A DNA stretch of 64,000 bases from Sipunculus nudus (GCA_026874595.1 CM049322.1:26380840-26444839); one strand, 5' to 3'; positions 26,601-37,800 are shown, counted from the first letter of the stretch. Notes: generated by a model from the sequence alone, not told the origin. Numbers and translations: made by a program.

Positions 26601-27873
26601 AAATTCAATAACTTTCCTAATTTTCAAGTTTTTTTTTTTCAAATTTCAGATTTCAACAAATAAAATACTTATATTTACATGCTGTGAAATTAAATTAACA
26701 GTACTTACAGTAAAAAAATGTGTCATGGTCAAAGTTGGGCAAAATTTAAGGTACTGATTTTATTTTTATGCTAATAACTTAAATCAATTTACAAAATTCA
26801 GAAATAATTTTGGGTAAACCATTGAATCTTAATTGAACAAAGTTATATACGTTGAAAATAGACTTTAGTTTCAACATTTTTCATGTAAATTCAGTAAATA
26901 TTTTTCCTGAATTTTTACAAAGTTCATTATGTTCAGGCCCATAACTTAAAACTAGATGTGTCGGAACGACACGAATGCCCCCGCCTGGGGCAAATTAGAA
27001 ACATTTGTAAAATTTTGAAAATTTTTTAAGTTCAGGTGTTGTATGGTCAAAAGTAGGTCAACAAGGGCAAAATGCAAACTCGATCTGTAACGGGTCATTA
27101 TCAAACAACACACCAAAAATCATGCCAGTATATGCAGGCATTGTGAAAAAAGTCCATACATGGGCATTTTCCATAAAAATTTCTGTCTTTCATGAAATTT
27201 TCTATCTTTAGGAGCTGAAAACAATCAAAAGTAGGTCAACCGGGAGGAAACGCGAATTCGATCTGTAACTGTCATTATCTGCCCACACATAAAAAATCAG
27301 GGTGGTATCTGCAGGCATTGAGGAAAAAAAGTCAGTACATATGCATTTGTTATGAAAATTTCTATTTTTCATGAAACTTTCTATGTTCAGGAGCAGTCAA
27401 ATGGTCAAAAGTAGGTCAACTGGGACAAAACAAGAACTCTATCTGTAACTGGTCATTATCTGCCTACACACCAAAAATCAGGCCCGTATCTGCAGGCACT
27501 GCGAAAAAAAGTCAATACATGTGTACTTTTTTTATGAAATTTTCTATGTTAGAGCACCGTCAAATGGTCAAAAGTAGGTCAACTGGGACAAAACGTGAAC
27601 TCGATCTGTAACTGGTCATTATCTGGCCACACACCAAAAATCAGGCCAATATCTGCAGGTATTGCGAAGAAAAGTCTGTACAAGTGTATTAGTCATGAAA
27701 ATTTATATTTTACACGAAATTTTCTATGTTCAGGAGCCGTAAAACAATCAAAAGTAGGTAAACTGGGACGAAACGCTAACTCGATCTGTAACTGGTCAAT
27801 ATCTGCCTACACACCAAAAATCAGGCCAATATCTGCTGGCATTGCGAAAAAAAATCCGTACATGTGTATTTGT

Positions 27874-27977
27874 TAGTAGTCACACAAACAATTAAACTGC
27901 ATGTGCTGCGCCTGCGGCGGTCAGCTGCACTTCGTAAGCGCCAGGTCACTTACGGTAATTTATTCATGCTAGGTGCT
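27874..27977 (+). repeat. A1 split direct repeat of the YR retrotransposon
   Basis: 104 bp, starting TAGTAGTCACACAAAC and ending 'atgctaggtgct'. It differs from A2 (32053-32157, 105 bp) by one base missing in the GC-rich CTGCGGCGG part and two substitutions. The central GCCGCCTGCGGCGG can fold on itself. Confidence 0.9.
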
Positions 27978-28001
27978 ACCTCACCGCTTGGGTCAGCCGC
28001 G

Positions 28002-28753
28002 ATGGGCGATAATGAAAAACTTTGTAAAATTGAAGTGTTAGTTAGTCAATTATGCAGTGACTTCCAGTGTTTTAAAGTCGAACAGTCGAGAATAAATGCC
28101 AGGATTGAAAGTCTAGAGGGGCAAGCCGCTGTTCATAAAAATGAAGGTGAGACTGTGCCGGCACCAAACCCGCCCCACATGCTTTGCCACACCATGCCGC
28201 ATCTGATAATTCTTGCCCCTGTCACTGCTTGAGGGGCCCCCTCAGTCCTGGTCACGGTACAGTGAATCACCCTGAGGAAGATTTGCAAGGACAGTTCAAA
28301 TCATTACGTGACTCTCTAGCTCATGTTGTGCTTCCTGCTGACCATAAGGTACATGACTGTAGACAAGGAGTGCCACGCAATGACCAACCACTGCTCAATG
28401 TTATTAGTAAGTCGGCTCGTTATGCTGAAACTACATTAAAACTCTTGGCAACACTACCACAGGATAAGGCCCTCGAACAAGAACTTAACCACATATACCT
28501 GATAAACCTGGCGCATGTGCAGTCCTTGCAAGATGAGTATGCAGGCTTAATTGTTCGCTCACAATATCCGCAAGCCTCCAGAATTTTTTGTACCCTGCAG
28601 AAAAATACATCTGCCTTACCACCGAGGGCAATTGAAAATCTTCGCATAGCAAACAGCATTGTCCGGCAGAACCAAGCACATGACAGAGAGAGGTCATACA
28701 GTCGTTCCAGAGGTTTTGGCTACAGGCCTGGGTTTCGTGGTCGTTATCAGTAA
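28002..28753 (+). pseudogene. gag: gag-like gene of the YR retrotransposon, frameshifted
   Basis: Reading from the ATG at 28002, the first frame gives about 60 residues with a heptad-like coiled-coil stretch (CKIEVLVSQL... to SLEG) and stops at 28232. The remainder continues in another frame (open 28184-28753), with an alpha-helical body and a basic, Arg/Ser/Gly-rich end (RERSYSRSRGFGYRPGFRG) that could bind nucleic acid. The frame change falls between about 28150 and 28232. No CCHC zinc knuckle is seen. Position before the RT gene and the basic tail support a gag-like capsid protein; sequence similarity to known gags cannot be tested here. Confidence 0.65.
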
Positions 28754-28925
28754 AGACAGTACAATGCCAATACCTCTGCATTCCGGAACTTCCAAGATTC
28801 TGGTGTTCCATATTCAAGACCATCCCAGCAGGACGCCCATGATCAGAACTGACTGGTGACACTGTGCTGTTGACATTTAGATTTTTAGCTTCTTCTGTTG
28901 ATTCTCAACACTGCTGCCTACGTTT

Positions 28926-29029
28926 GATGCCCATGGACTATGTGTATACAGTTTCCAGCAGACTCATTGATAATTTTGATGCCCATGGACTATGTGTATA
29001 CCATTTTCAGCAGACTCATTAAATGCTAA
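28926..29029 (+). repeat. 52-bp tandem duplication at the start of the RT gene
   Basis: The text GATGCCCATGGACTATGTGT begins at 28926 and again at 28978, followed in both by a variant of 'cagcagactcatt'. The duplication carries the likely start ATGTGTATA (28940 and 28992). Since 52 is not a multiple of three, an upstream reading frame cannot run through both copies. Confidence 0.85.
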
Positions 29030-30872
29030 AGCTTATGAAAACATTGGGGCGCCTTCACAAGTCATTAGCTGGTTAACACATGGTGTAGCAATACCGTTCA
29101 GGGTATTACCTCATCATTTTGAATTCCAAAATAGGGTTGTTGATTCTAAACACTGTGTGTTTATTGACAATGAACTTGAATGCTTATTGCAATCAGGGGC
29201 TGTGAGACAGGTTGACTCTACACTTGCTTGTGTGTCTCCCATTTCAGTGGTGCCGAGGAGAAATAACCAGTTGAGACTAATTATAGATCTTCGAGAGGTA
29301 AACAGGTGCTGTGATGTACCTTCATTCAAACAAGAGGATATTAGAACTGTACAGTCACTTGTCAAGCCTCATGAAAAACTTATCACACTTGATATACGCA
29401 ATGGTTTTTATCATATCCCTGTTCTCAGGGAGCACCAACAGTATTTAGGGTTTTCCTGGAGGGGAAAATACTATGTATGGCAGGTTTTACCCTTTGGTTT
29501 ATGTGTTTCTCCATTTTATTTCCAGAAGTGTATTAGGCCTGTAGTTAAATATTTGAGAGAAAACAACTTGAGGGTTGTTGCTTATGTTGATGACTTCATA
29601 TTAATGGTAGATAGTCATAATATTGATGCACACAAAGATTTACTGCTAACAGTATTACAGAATCTTGGCTGGTTGATAAACTGGGAAAAATCCAATCTGG
29701 TTCCGAGTCATGTGGTTAATTTCTTTGGGTATAAAATATGTACCGTTAGAAATGATAACAAAACTTGGATTTATATCCCCAAAGATAGGGTGAGGAGACT
29801 TAGGAAGGATATAAATAGAGCCTTAAATCAAGGTTGGCTAACTGCTAGGGCACTAACACGTATAGTAGGCCAATGTATTAGTATGACATTGTGTATTTTA
29901 CCTGCCAAACTACTTCTTCGCAATTTGTATCGGTTGCTTGCTACAAGAAACTCATGGACAGACCGACTATGTCTAAATCCCGCCACTTGCAGGGATCTTC
30001 GTTGGTGGCTGTGTGCCCTAACCACCTGGAATGGGAGCCCAGTAACCAACAAGTCCATTCAGGTACAACTTGTAACAGACGCATCAGCCTCCGGCGGGGG
30101 GGCTGTATGCAACAACATGGAGGCAAGCGGCTTATGGGATGTATTCACCACCCATCAGTCATCAAACTACAGGGAGCTGTTCGCCATACTGTTAGCCTTA
30201 CTAACTTTTATGCCTCTTCTCAAGGGAAAAGTTGTACAGGTTCTAACAGACAATATCTCCAGTGTTGCCTACATCAACCACTTAGGCGGCCCATGTTTAC
30301 AACTGACACATGTAGCAAGGGCTATATGGGCTGCCGCATACAACAATCAGATAGACCTCTCTGCGAAGCATTTGGCTGGTCCAGAAAATACTCATGCCGA
30401 CTTATTATCACGAAAGCTAACTACTTACGACTGGATGATGAGCCCTCGCTTATTTCAAATGTTAGACCGACTGTGGGGTCCTCATGACATAGACCGGTTT
30501 GCATCCCTCATAACAACTCAGCTCCCCAGATACAACAACCTGTACTGGGATCCTCTAACCGAGGCTGTCGATGCCCTGGCCCAAACCAACTGGGGGGGAT
30601 GCAACAACTTTGTAAACTGCCCGTTTTGGCTAATTCCGCGAGTGCTGGCCCTAGTCGTCTCTCAGAAGGCAGACGCTACCCTGATCGCCCCATGGTGGCC
30701 CAGTCAGTCTTGGTTCCACAGGCTCCTCAGCTTATGCATAGACAGGCCTGTCAGGCTACCGAGAAACAAACGGTGGGTAATACCACTGGGACTGCAGCCA
30801 GAACCGTTAAAGAACCCAGGGTGGCGCCTGTATGCTTGGCGAATCTCTGGCAAGATCAGCTACTTGCCATAG
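28992..30872 (+). CDS. Reverse transcriptase / RNase H / methyltransferase-like polyprotein
   Basis: Intact 626-residue ORF that would copy the element RNA into DNA and degrade the RNA strand. RT (about 60-260): LIIDLREVNR at 96-105, LDIRNGFYHIPV with the motif A aspartate at 134, LPFGLCVSPF at 166-175 and the catalytic YVDD at 198-201. RNase H (about 355-475): TDASASGGG (Asp 363), YRELFAIL (Glu 395), LTDN (Asp 420) and ENTHADLLSR (Asp 470). Residues 498-570 (DIDRFAS, LPRYNN, VNCPF) resemble the N6-adenine methyltransferase module of DIRS/PAT elements, but the DPPY/NPPF-type motif reads NCPF. The end overlaps the recombinase ORF by 274 bp in another frame. The start is the second copy of a 52-bp duplication, so the true N-terminus is uncertain. 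Confidence 0.95.
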   Translation: MCIPFSADSLNAKAYENIGAPSQVISWLTHGVAIPFRVLPHHFEFQNRVVDSKHCVFIDNELECLLQSGAVRQVDSTLACVSPISVVPRRNNQLRLIIDLREVNRCCDVPSFKQEDIRTVQSLVKPHEKLITLDIRNGFYHIPVLREHQQYLGFSWRGKYYVWQVLPFGLCVSPFYFQKCIRPVVKYLRENNLRVVAYVDDFILMVDSHNIDAHKDLLLTVLQNLGWLINWEKSNLVPSHVVNFFGYKICTVRNDNKTWIYIPKDRVRRLRKDINRALNQGWLTARALTRIVGQCISMTLCILPAKLLLRNLYRLLATRNSWTDRLCLNPATCRDLRWWLCALTTWNGSPVTNKSIQVQLVTDASASGGGAVCNNMEASGLWDVFTTHQSSNYRELFAILLALLTFMPLLKGKVVQVLTDNISSVAYINHLGGPCLQLTHVARAIWAAAYNNQIDLSAKHLAGPENTHADLLSRKLTTYDWMMSPRLFQMLDRLWGPHDIDRFASLITTQLPRYNNLYWDPLTEAVDALAQTNWGGCNNFVNCPFWLIPRVLALVVSQKADATLIAPWWPSQSWFHRLLSLCIDRPVRLPRNKRWVIPLGLQPEPLKNPGWRLYAWRISGKISYLP

Positions 30873-31848
30873 GTTGGTCACAACGTCCTGCAGTGCAGCT
30901 CCCTTTCAGTCTGTCTCAGTCCACATTACAGCTTTATAACAGACTTTTAAACAAGTTATTTTACTTTTGCAAGGAAAACAAGGTTGTGTTCCCACCAACG
31001 AAAACGGCAGACCTAGCAGATTTTCTATGTGTACTATCTAATGCGTCTGATAGGCCTAGGTCCACTTTACAATCCATGCTTGCTGCTTTGTCTCACTGCT
31101 ATGTGGCCTATCAGTTGCCTGATATTACTGTTGATAATAATATTAGAAGACTGGTGGATGCCTTGATCAAGTCAGGTACCACTGTCCCTCGTAGACGTGT
31201 AAAATTGCTCCCAGTGGAACCATTTACTGATCTCTTCAAAGCTTGGCCAGAGAATGACAAGCTGTCAATAAAGCAACTACGTATGAAAGCAATCACACTC
31301 CTCGCTATGACTTACATGCTTAGACCCTCAGATCTTGCACCTAAGGCTGTTCAGTTTGACCCAGGGTCAGGTGATGCTAAGCGCATGTTATTTTCCATGG
31401 ACCAATTAGAGTTTAACAGCGATGGATCCCTTACTGTTACTTACCATGGAATAAAGAATGACACTGATAGATCAGGGTTTTCAGTTACTGTGCCCCATTG
31501 TGCTGATAGACAGCTCGACCCTGTACTTTGCCTTATATTGTCTGAACATCTCATATTAGAGGGCCAAAGGGCCCAGTGTTCCTTACTCTTAGGAAGCCAT
31601 ACTCTGCTATTTCTGCTGCTACGGTAGGTCAGATTTTACAGGACAGTATTACTGCTGCAGGCCTTGGTGGACAGGGTTTTTCTGCTAAATGTTTCCGCCC
31701 CTCAGCTGCCACAAGGGCAGTTGAGCACCAATGTGATCCTGACACAGCTATGCATATTGGTAGATGGAAGTCTAGATCTGTTTTCTTTGAACATTATGTA
31801 TCCTGTAGAGCACCAAAGGAGTACACATCGTTCATGCTGTCACAGTAA
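30599..31848 (+). pseudogene. Tyrosine recombinase of the YR retrotransposon, one frameshift
   Basis: The enzyme would integrate the circular cDNA. The first frame (30599-31627, 342 codons; real protein probably starts later, around the ATG at 30692) has an N-terminal SAM-like core-binding region (about 95-190) and the first catalytic Arg in YMLRPSDL (residue 242). After a one-base-type shift between about 31576 and 31627, another frame (to 31848) supplies FRPSAATRA (second Arg), HIGRWKS and FFEHYV (candidate nucleophile Tyr). The residue three before the second Arg, usually His, reads Lys here. The conserved parts on both sides show a recent frameshift rather than deep decay. It overlaps the RT ORF by 274 bp. 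Confidence 0.9.
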
Positions 31849-31972
31849 TTAGTTTTTATTTGCACATTCATGTGCTTTCATTTCCTGTTTTCTTATCTTC
31901 AGATGGGCATGTCATACAGGCCTAGTCTTTTTTACTTGTTTCTCATTTTGGTGTTATGGATATACTCTGAAA

Positions 31973-32051
31973 TAAGGCACATTATAATTTATTTTTGTTA
32001 TAAATAAATTATATACTGTTTACTTGTTTGTTGTGACGTAGATTTGCTGAA
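31973..32051 (+). repeat. B1 split direct repeat
   Basis: About 79 bp, 'taaggcacattataattta' to 'gtagatttgctgaa'. It differs from B2 (32250-32330) by a two-base indel. B1 abuts A2, recreating the junction expected for the circular intermediate. Confidence 0.9.
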
Positions 32052-32052
32052 A

Positions 32053-32330
32053 TAGTAGTCACACAAACAATTAAACTGCATGTGCTGCCGCCTGCGGCGG
32101 TCAGCTGCACTTCGTAAGTGCCAGGTCGCTTACGGTAATTTATTCATGCTAGGTGCTAAGTGGTTATATATTAATCATATTTATCATATATTAATGACCA
32201 GGCTACCTAGGTTAAGAAGGTTCGGTGATGGTGAAGCACTGGGCATGGATAAGGCACATTATAATTTATTTTTATGTTATAAATAAATTATATACTGTTT
32301 ACTTGTTTGTTGTGACGTAGATTTGCTGAA
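32053..32330 (+). repeat. A2 and B2 repeats forming the 3' end of the YR retrotransposon
   Basis: A2 (32053-32157), a 92-bp spacer with short inverted TATATTAATCATATTTATCA text, then B2 (32250-32330). In split-repeat elements A2B2 together act as the 3' terminus. After 32330 the HLE-C unit resumes. Confidence 0.85.
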
Positions 32331-33214
32331 TCATGGAATTTCATATTTTTCATGAAATTTTCTATATTCAGGAGCCGTAAAACGGTCAAAAGTAGGTCAA
32401 CCGGGACGAAACGCGAACTCGATCTGTAACTGGTCTATATCTGCCCACACACAAAAAATCAGGCCGATATCTGCAGGCATTGCGAAAAAAAGTCTGTACA
32501 TGTGTATTTGTCATGAAAATTTCTATTTTTCATGAAATTTTCTAAGTTTAGGAGCCGTAAAACAGTCAAAAGAAGGTCAACCGGAACTAAACATGAACTC
32601 GATCTGTAACTGGTCTATATCTGCCAACACACCAAAAATCGGGCCAATATCTGCAGGCATTGCGAAAAAAAGTCTGTACATGTGTATCTGTCATAAATGT
32701 TTCTATTTTTAAAAAATGCTCCAAGTTTAGGAGCCGTAAAACAGTCAAAAGTAGGTCAACCGGGACGAAACGCGAACTTGTTCTGTAACTGGTCATTATC
32801 TGCCCACACACAAAAAAATCAGGCCAATATCTGCAGGCATTGCTAAAAAAAGTCTGTACATGTGTATTTGTCATGAAAATTTCTATTTTTCATGAAATTT
32901 TCTAAGTTTAGGAGCCGTAAAACGGTCAAAAGTAGGTCAACCGGGACTAAACACGAATTCGATCTGTAACTGGTCTATATCTGCCAACACACCAAAAATG
33001 AGGCCAATATCTGCAGGCATTGCGAAAAAAAGTCCGTACAACTGTTTGATTTCGGAAGGACGGAATGACGGACATGGGTAAAACTATATGCCCCGGCCAC
33101 TTTGTGGCGGGGCATAAAAATTAAACTTAACGGACTTAATTTCTGGCATGTATATAGGATATATATATAGGAGATTACTTCTGGTAAATATTGAGAAAAA
33201 CAGATAAGTGGTTA

Positions 33215-33723
33215 AGGCCCCTTTACACAGGGCTGCCACCTTCGTGCCACCTTTGAGCAACCAAAAAATGACCAGAACGCTCAATGGTCCCCTAACCCCA
33301 GAAAATCCTGTTTCTGTATTATCGCTCCATAACCGTTTCAGCGATACTTGTGCCTCCCTCGAACCTCCCAAAATGCAGCATTAGGGCATTTTCTTACCTG
33401 CCTTCCCTCTGCTTCCCCTGTGCCACCAGAGCGACCACTGTGCCTCCATTCTACAACTACGGCAATGCTTGTGCCTCCCTTCTGCCTCCTTTGAGCCACC
33501 TTTGAGCAACTCACCACCTCGGCGACCTTCGTGCGATTGTTTTGAACATGTTCAAAAACTCATGGTGACCATGGCATCCATGGCGATGCCTGAAACTCCT
33601 GTGTACCACCTTTGAACGACCTAGGCAACCATTCTGCCTTCTTTGAGCATCCTACGACGACCTGGTAAATTTTGTGGTCGCACACGGAAGGCAGAAAGGT
33701 CGCTATTCTGTGTAAAGGCCCCT
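33215..33723. mobile_element. 509-bp MITE, PIF/Harbinger type, with TTA target duplication
   Basis: Terminal inverted repeats AGGCCCCTTTACACAG (33215-33230) and the complement of AGGGGCCTTTACACAG at 33708-33723, differing at two positions. TTA lies on both sides (33212-33214, 33724-33726). Sister HLE-A copies show the empty site 'gtggttttgatattaggcag' (for example 5417-5436), confirming a 3-bp duplication. The interior is made of 'gtgcctcc' and 'ctttgagcaacc' repeats and encodes nothing. TWA duplication with such ends is typical of PIF/Harbinger. Confidence 0.85.
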
Positions 33724-33983
33724 TTATGATATTAGGCAGTCCAGAAGACTGATAATAGGTTTTTAATGGAAATTTGAGGTTTTTCCTAAATATCTCGAAT
33801 AAACGAAGTCATATTGACCCAATTTACAGTATGGTAGTTAGGAGATTCTTGGGACATCTAACAGTATATATGCCCAATTTTGGATTCATAGGTCGAACGG
33901 TTTCAAAACGTGCCAGTCTAACGGACAGATGACGGACAATGAAACACGACTATAGCTCAGATGACTTATAGTCAGCTGAGCTA

Positions 33984-34804
33984 AAATTCATCCTTGTTTT
34001 AATATTCATATTATGTGCTTCTGGGAGGCTTATAGCTAAGTTCCCAGCATGCCTTGCACGAGCACTGTGTTACACACATATAAAGCCATCTCTGACCGAA
34101 TGTACATTGGTAAGCCCTGCACGTTGTCAGCAGCATCGGACAATTATTATCACTGCACACACGCTTCAAATGAACTGTCAAGATATCTTTTTGTCAAAAA
34201 TACATGAAAACATAAACATTTTCATGACTGAGAATCCCATTTCAGTGATACGGTTGCGCGATTCTGTCTGCAATCGTGGAAAATCACTGGCTCTACTGTC
34301 AGTAAGGCTTTCATATATCGATTCCATTAAAATCCATGTGTCAATGCAGCAAGGGCAAATTTTTTCTTATCAATTATTTAACTATGTGCATATCAAAATC
34401 TGATATATAAACAATAAATTCAAACAAAAACAAAAGTATTGTAATGTTCTTTATTAAGTGTATCTTACTATTGTATGGACATAATCACTTATATTCATGG
34501 TGGCCAGTTCCACCAAAGTAATAATGCGGATTGCTGTTACAATGCTGTTAATTAGCTCTGAAGTTGCGAAAAAAACTTGTACCCTTGTATAAGACCCCCC
34601 CCCCCCCCCGGCCAAATATTTTAAGGATAAAATTTATCGCCTTGTACACACATAAATACGGCCCTGAGACCGTGTGCTGGGATAGTTTTGCCTGGAAACT
34701 TTTGTATAAAACAAATGTGAACTGATAGTGTGAAAGAAAAAATATAATATTGCTCCTAATTATATCCCTTTAATTTAATATAGTTTCATGCTATAAAAAA
34801 AAAA
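33984..34804. other. Unassigned stretch with poly-C run
   Basis: Nothing recognisable apart from a run of about 15 C near 34596. A 98-codon ORF at 34107-34403 has no identifiable domain. It may be host sequence between elements. Confidence 0.5.
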
Positions 34805-37800
34805 ACAAGGCCTACAGGCCTAATGCGAACCTGTGCATTGGGAAATACACCAGGTATAATGCTTCAATGCTGGACCATTTCTTTTCATGTATATGAACAA
34901 TGCAAGTACTAAACGATTTGAATAAGAAACAATTACACAAACTCTGCTGAAATTCTGGCATGGGTGCACAGAACACTAAAAAAATTGTAGCTGGCACCAC
35001 CAGTCTTGTATACAATGAAGCTATCAGAGATATATACATATGCCCAATTTCAGACTGATATATCAAACCCCTCCTGAGAAAAACACAGGGACACACTGTG
35101 CAAAAGTCATGGTAGGTGGCAACACCTGTCTTGTGAGCGAGAGAGCCATCAAAGACACATAGACAGGTCAAAATATTAGGCCAATACATCAAACTTACCT
35201 TGAGTCTGATGCATGGGGCTGACCAGGCTTAGGTGAGAAAGGCTGTTGCCCTGAGTGAACTGTGACAAATTGCTTGCTCAGGCTACTGCACTGAGTGAAC
35301 TCATGACCTGCACCTGGCTAGACTGAGTGAACTTTTGACCTGTACCTGGCTGCACTGACTGAACTCTTGACCTGTTGCATAATCTGATACAGTTGGCAGT
35401 CTGCCAAAGCTATAAATAGAATGCAGCTCCTGCACTGAGTAAACTCCTGACCCATACCTGGCTGCACTGAGTGAATTCTTGACCTGTTGCCTAATCTGAT
35501 ACAGTTGGCAGTCTGCCAAAGCTATAAATAGATCAAGACTGACCTCTAGCCTGTTGCCAAATCTGAAATAGTAGCCACACCATTGCATAAGCTCATGCAG
35601 GGGTCCTGCCCTGAGGGGCTTGACACCCATGAAGTGATCACATGGTGCCCATGAGGTGTTCACATGTCACCCATGAGGTGATCACATGCCATGTGCTTGG
35701 CTGCACTGATTGAACTCTTGACCTATATCTGGCTGCACTGAATGAACTCTTGATCTGTTCCCAAATCTGAAACAGTTGGCAGCTTCTCAACCTATTTAAA
35801 GATACGGATTCAGTCTTGGCTTGTTGGTATATCTGTTTACACATACTGAAAGACTTTGGCTACATTTTTTTTTTTCAAGCTGACATATTCATAAACTTTT
35901 TATCAAAATATCTAGAATAATAAAAGATGCAGTACTTTCATTGTTAAAGGTCCAATAGTTCTGCCAAAAATCATTCTAGTAAACTTGAACAAAGGCCACC
36001 TAAGAATAATTTTTGTGCAATGTTACAGAAGATATAATTGAAATAATAATTTTGTAGAAGAACACTACTGCAGTCCTCAGTTTGAAAAAGACATAATAAT
36101 GGCCATAAGACCAACTTAAGCTTTTCACAACTCAACCAAAAATCAACAAACTCAGTATATTCTGATATGATTGAAAGAACCATGTCCTAGGATAATTCTT
36201 TTTGAAAAATTGAACAATTCAACTTGACAGTTTCATCATTAAGCTGAAAGAGGCTAATATTAGGAGGTTTTTTGCCCATAAAAAACAGGTCAATGTAGGT
36301 GGAACCACAAAATCTGCAATTTCAAATATGAGTCATGTGACCAACATTTGCACAATACCTGGTAATGCTAGCTTCTGTCATTTTTGAGAGTACTATGTCA
36401 GTATGCTTACTTGGCCAAATGACTGTTCGAATTTGTGTAACTCCTCTAAACTTCATCAAATGCAAACCATTTGAACAAACTTGAGAGGGCTTGCCTCTGG
36501 GATCATTTATGTAAAATATTTAACAATTTGGCTGGACCGTCTACAAGAAGCTTTATCCCTATAAAATCTAAGTAAATGCAGATAGCAAAAAAATAAGCTG
36601 AATCCCACAAATTTGATTTGTGACAGATTATTGCATAAAATCTGGGAATGGTAGCTCCTGCTATTCCTGAGAAATTATGGATTAATGTACAGATGACCAA
36701 TGACCCCCGTACAAAAAAAGGTCATTTCAGGTGGCACCACCAATACCTGAATTTCATATATGACCAACACTGGCAAAAATTTGGTGATGATAGCTCTGAC
36801 CGTTTCTGAGACTGTCATTTTAGTAGATGACTAAGTTCAATTCCTGTAACTCGGCCAAAATTCACTTGAACAATTGACCAAAATTGAGGGAGATGGTATA
36901 AAAGATTATTTCTGTGATATATTGAACAATTTGGCTTGAGTGTTTCGGAGGAGAAGATTTTTAAAGTTTTTTTTTAGCTTTTTCTCTATAAAATTTAAGA
37001 AAATTTTAAGATGGCTAATTTTTTGCATTAAATTACATGATGCTAGCTCCAATCATTTTCAAAATAGTATGGGTTAACGTACAGAAGACAAACGCTGTCA
37101 CACCATCGCATTAGCTCACAGGTTAACTAACAAGTGGCCCATGGGCCATGACGCTCAGCTGAATTCAAGGAATGTTGAACAATGAGCAAAATGACTGCCA
37201 GAGTGCAAACAAATCATGAATTTTGTGAAAAGTCCTTAGAAAAGGGTTTCAGTGGGCTTTTGGACAGATGACAACTTCATTTGAAGGTCTCATAAACAGA
37301 AAAAAAAATGTGTAAAAATTTGAAAAAAATACAGGTAGTGCCACCAGTCTGCAGGAACTGATGAAACACTGCATGATCAATATATATCCAAAGAATCATG
37401 GCTATCAAGGCATTAGCTATTCAGATACTGGAGCTTTTGTTTGTATCAAATTTTTGATTATTCTTGGGGGTATTTATGAGCCCTATAGCTCGGAGAATAT
37501 GGGTAACAGAAACCTAATTTCAGGTTTCCAAGGAGATTTTTCATTAGTCTCCCTGGATGTCAAGTAAGAAGATTCTAGGTACAGCAGTTACAGTTTGTGG
37601 CATGTTAACAGATGACCACTTCATTTGAAGGTCTCATAAATTGAGAAAAAATGCTTTAAAAATTGAAAAAAATACAGTTGGCGCCACCAGTTTGCAGGAA
37701 CTGATGGAACACTCCATGATCAATATGCCTGAAAAGAATCATGGAGATCAATGCATTGGTTATTCAGATACTGGAGTTTAAATTTGTATCAAATTTGTAA

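Larger units (their letters stand above)
27874..32330 (+). mobile_element. Tyrosine-recombinase retrotransposon (DIRS order, split direct repeats, PAT/Ngaro-type layout)
   Basis: The 4.46-kb element has layout A1 (27874-27977), genes, B1 (31973-32051), A2 (32053-32157), B2 (32250-32330). It encodes gag-like, RT/RNase H/methyltransferase-like and tyrosine recombinase products and has neither LTRs nor an integrase. It sits in an HLE-C 180-bp unit: 'gtgtatttgt' on the left and 'catggaatttcatattttt' on the right join to the normal unit text without target duplication, as expected for recombinase-mediated integration of a circle. Split direct repeats separate it from DIRS1-type elements with inverted repeats. 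The methyltransferase-like part favours PAT over Ngaro, but a tree would be needed. Two frameshifts show this copy is dead as such. Confidence 0.9.
26951..33115 (+). mobile_element. HLE-C, family C element with 180-bp tandem units, split by a retrotransposon
   Basis: Starts ACTAGATGTGTCGGAACG; the hairpin GTGTCG-GAA-CGACAC is followed by ATGCCCCCGCC. It ends with the hairpin ATGCCCCGGCCAC-TTT-GTGGCGGGGCAT and TA at 33115. About nine units of roughly 180 bp, with 'gtcaaaagtaggtcaac' and 'ctcgatctgtaactggtc', lie at 27051, 27229, 27409, 27572 and 27752 and, after the retrotransposon, at 32390, 32570, 32749 and 32930. These units lack GGTGGCGCCACC. Without the insert the element is about 1.7 kb. 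Confidence 0.8.
26601..33983 (+). mobile_element. HLE-A3, host of a four-element nest
   Basis: Family A core from 26601 to 26950 ('agttgggcaaaatttaaggt' near 26728) and again from 33116 to 33983, ending in the family A hairpin. The halves rejoin at 'cccataacttaaa' / 'aaaattaaacttaa', which matches the uninterrupted text of other copies (for example about 5310-5345 and 44495-44530). HLE-C lies between them and a Harbinger-type MITE lies in the right half. The 5' end ACAAGG is missing. Confidence 0.65.

Noticed and set aside
27874-32330. Interpretation as an LTR retrotransposon or endogenous retrovirus
   Set aside because: There are no LTRs, integrase, protease or envelope; split direct repeats and a tyrosine recombinase place it in the DIRS order.
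26951-33115. Regularly spaced repeats that could suggest a CRISPR array
   Set aside because: The units are contiguous 180-bp tandem repeats without unique spacers, in an animal-like genome and inside a transposable element.
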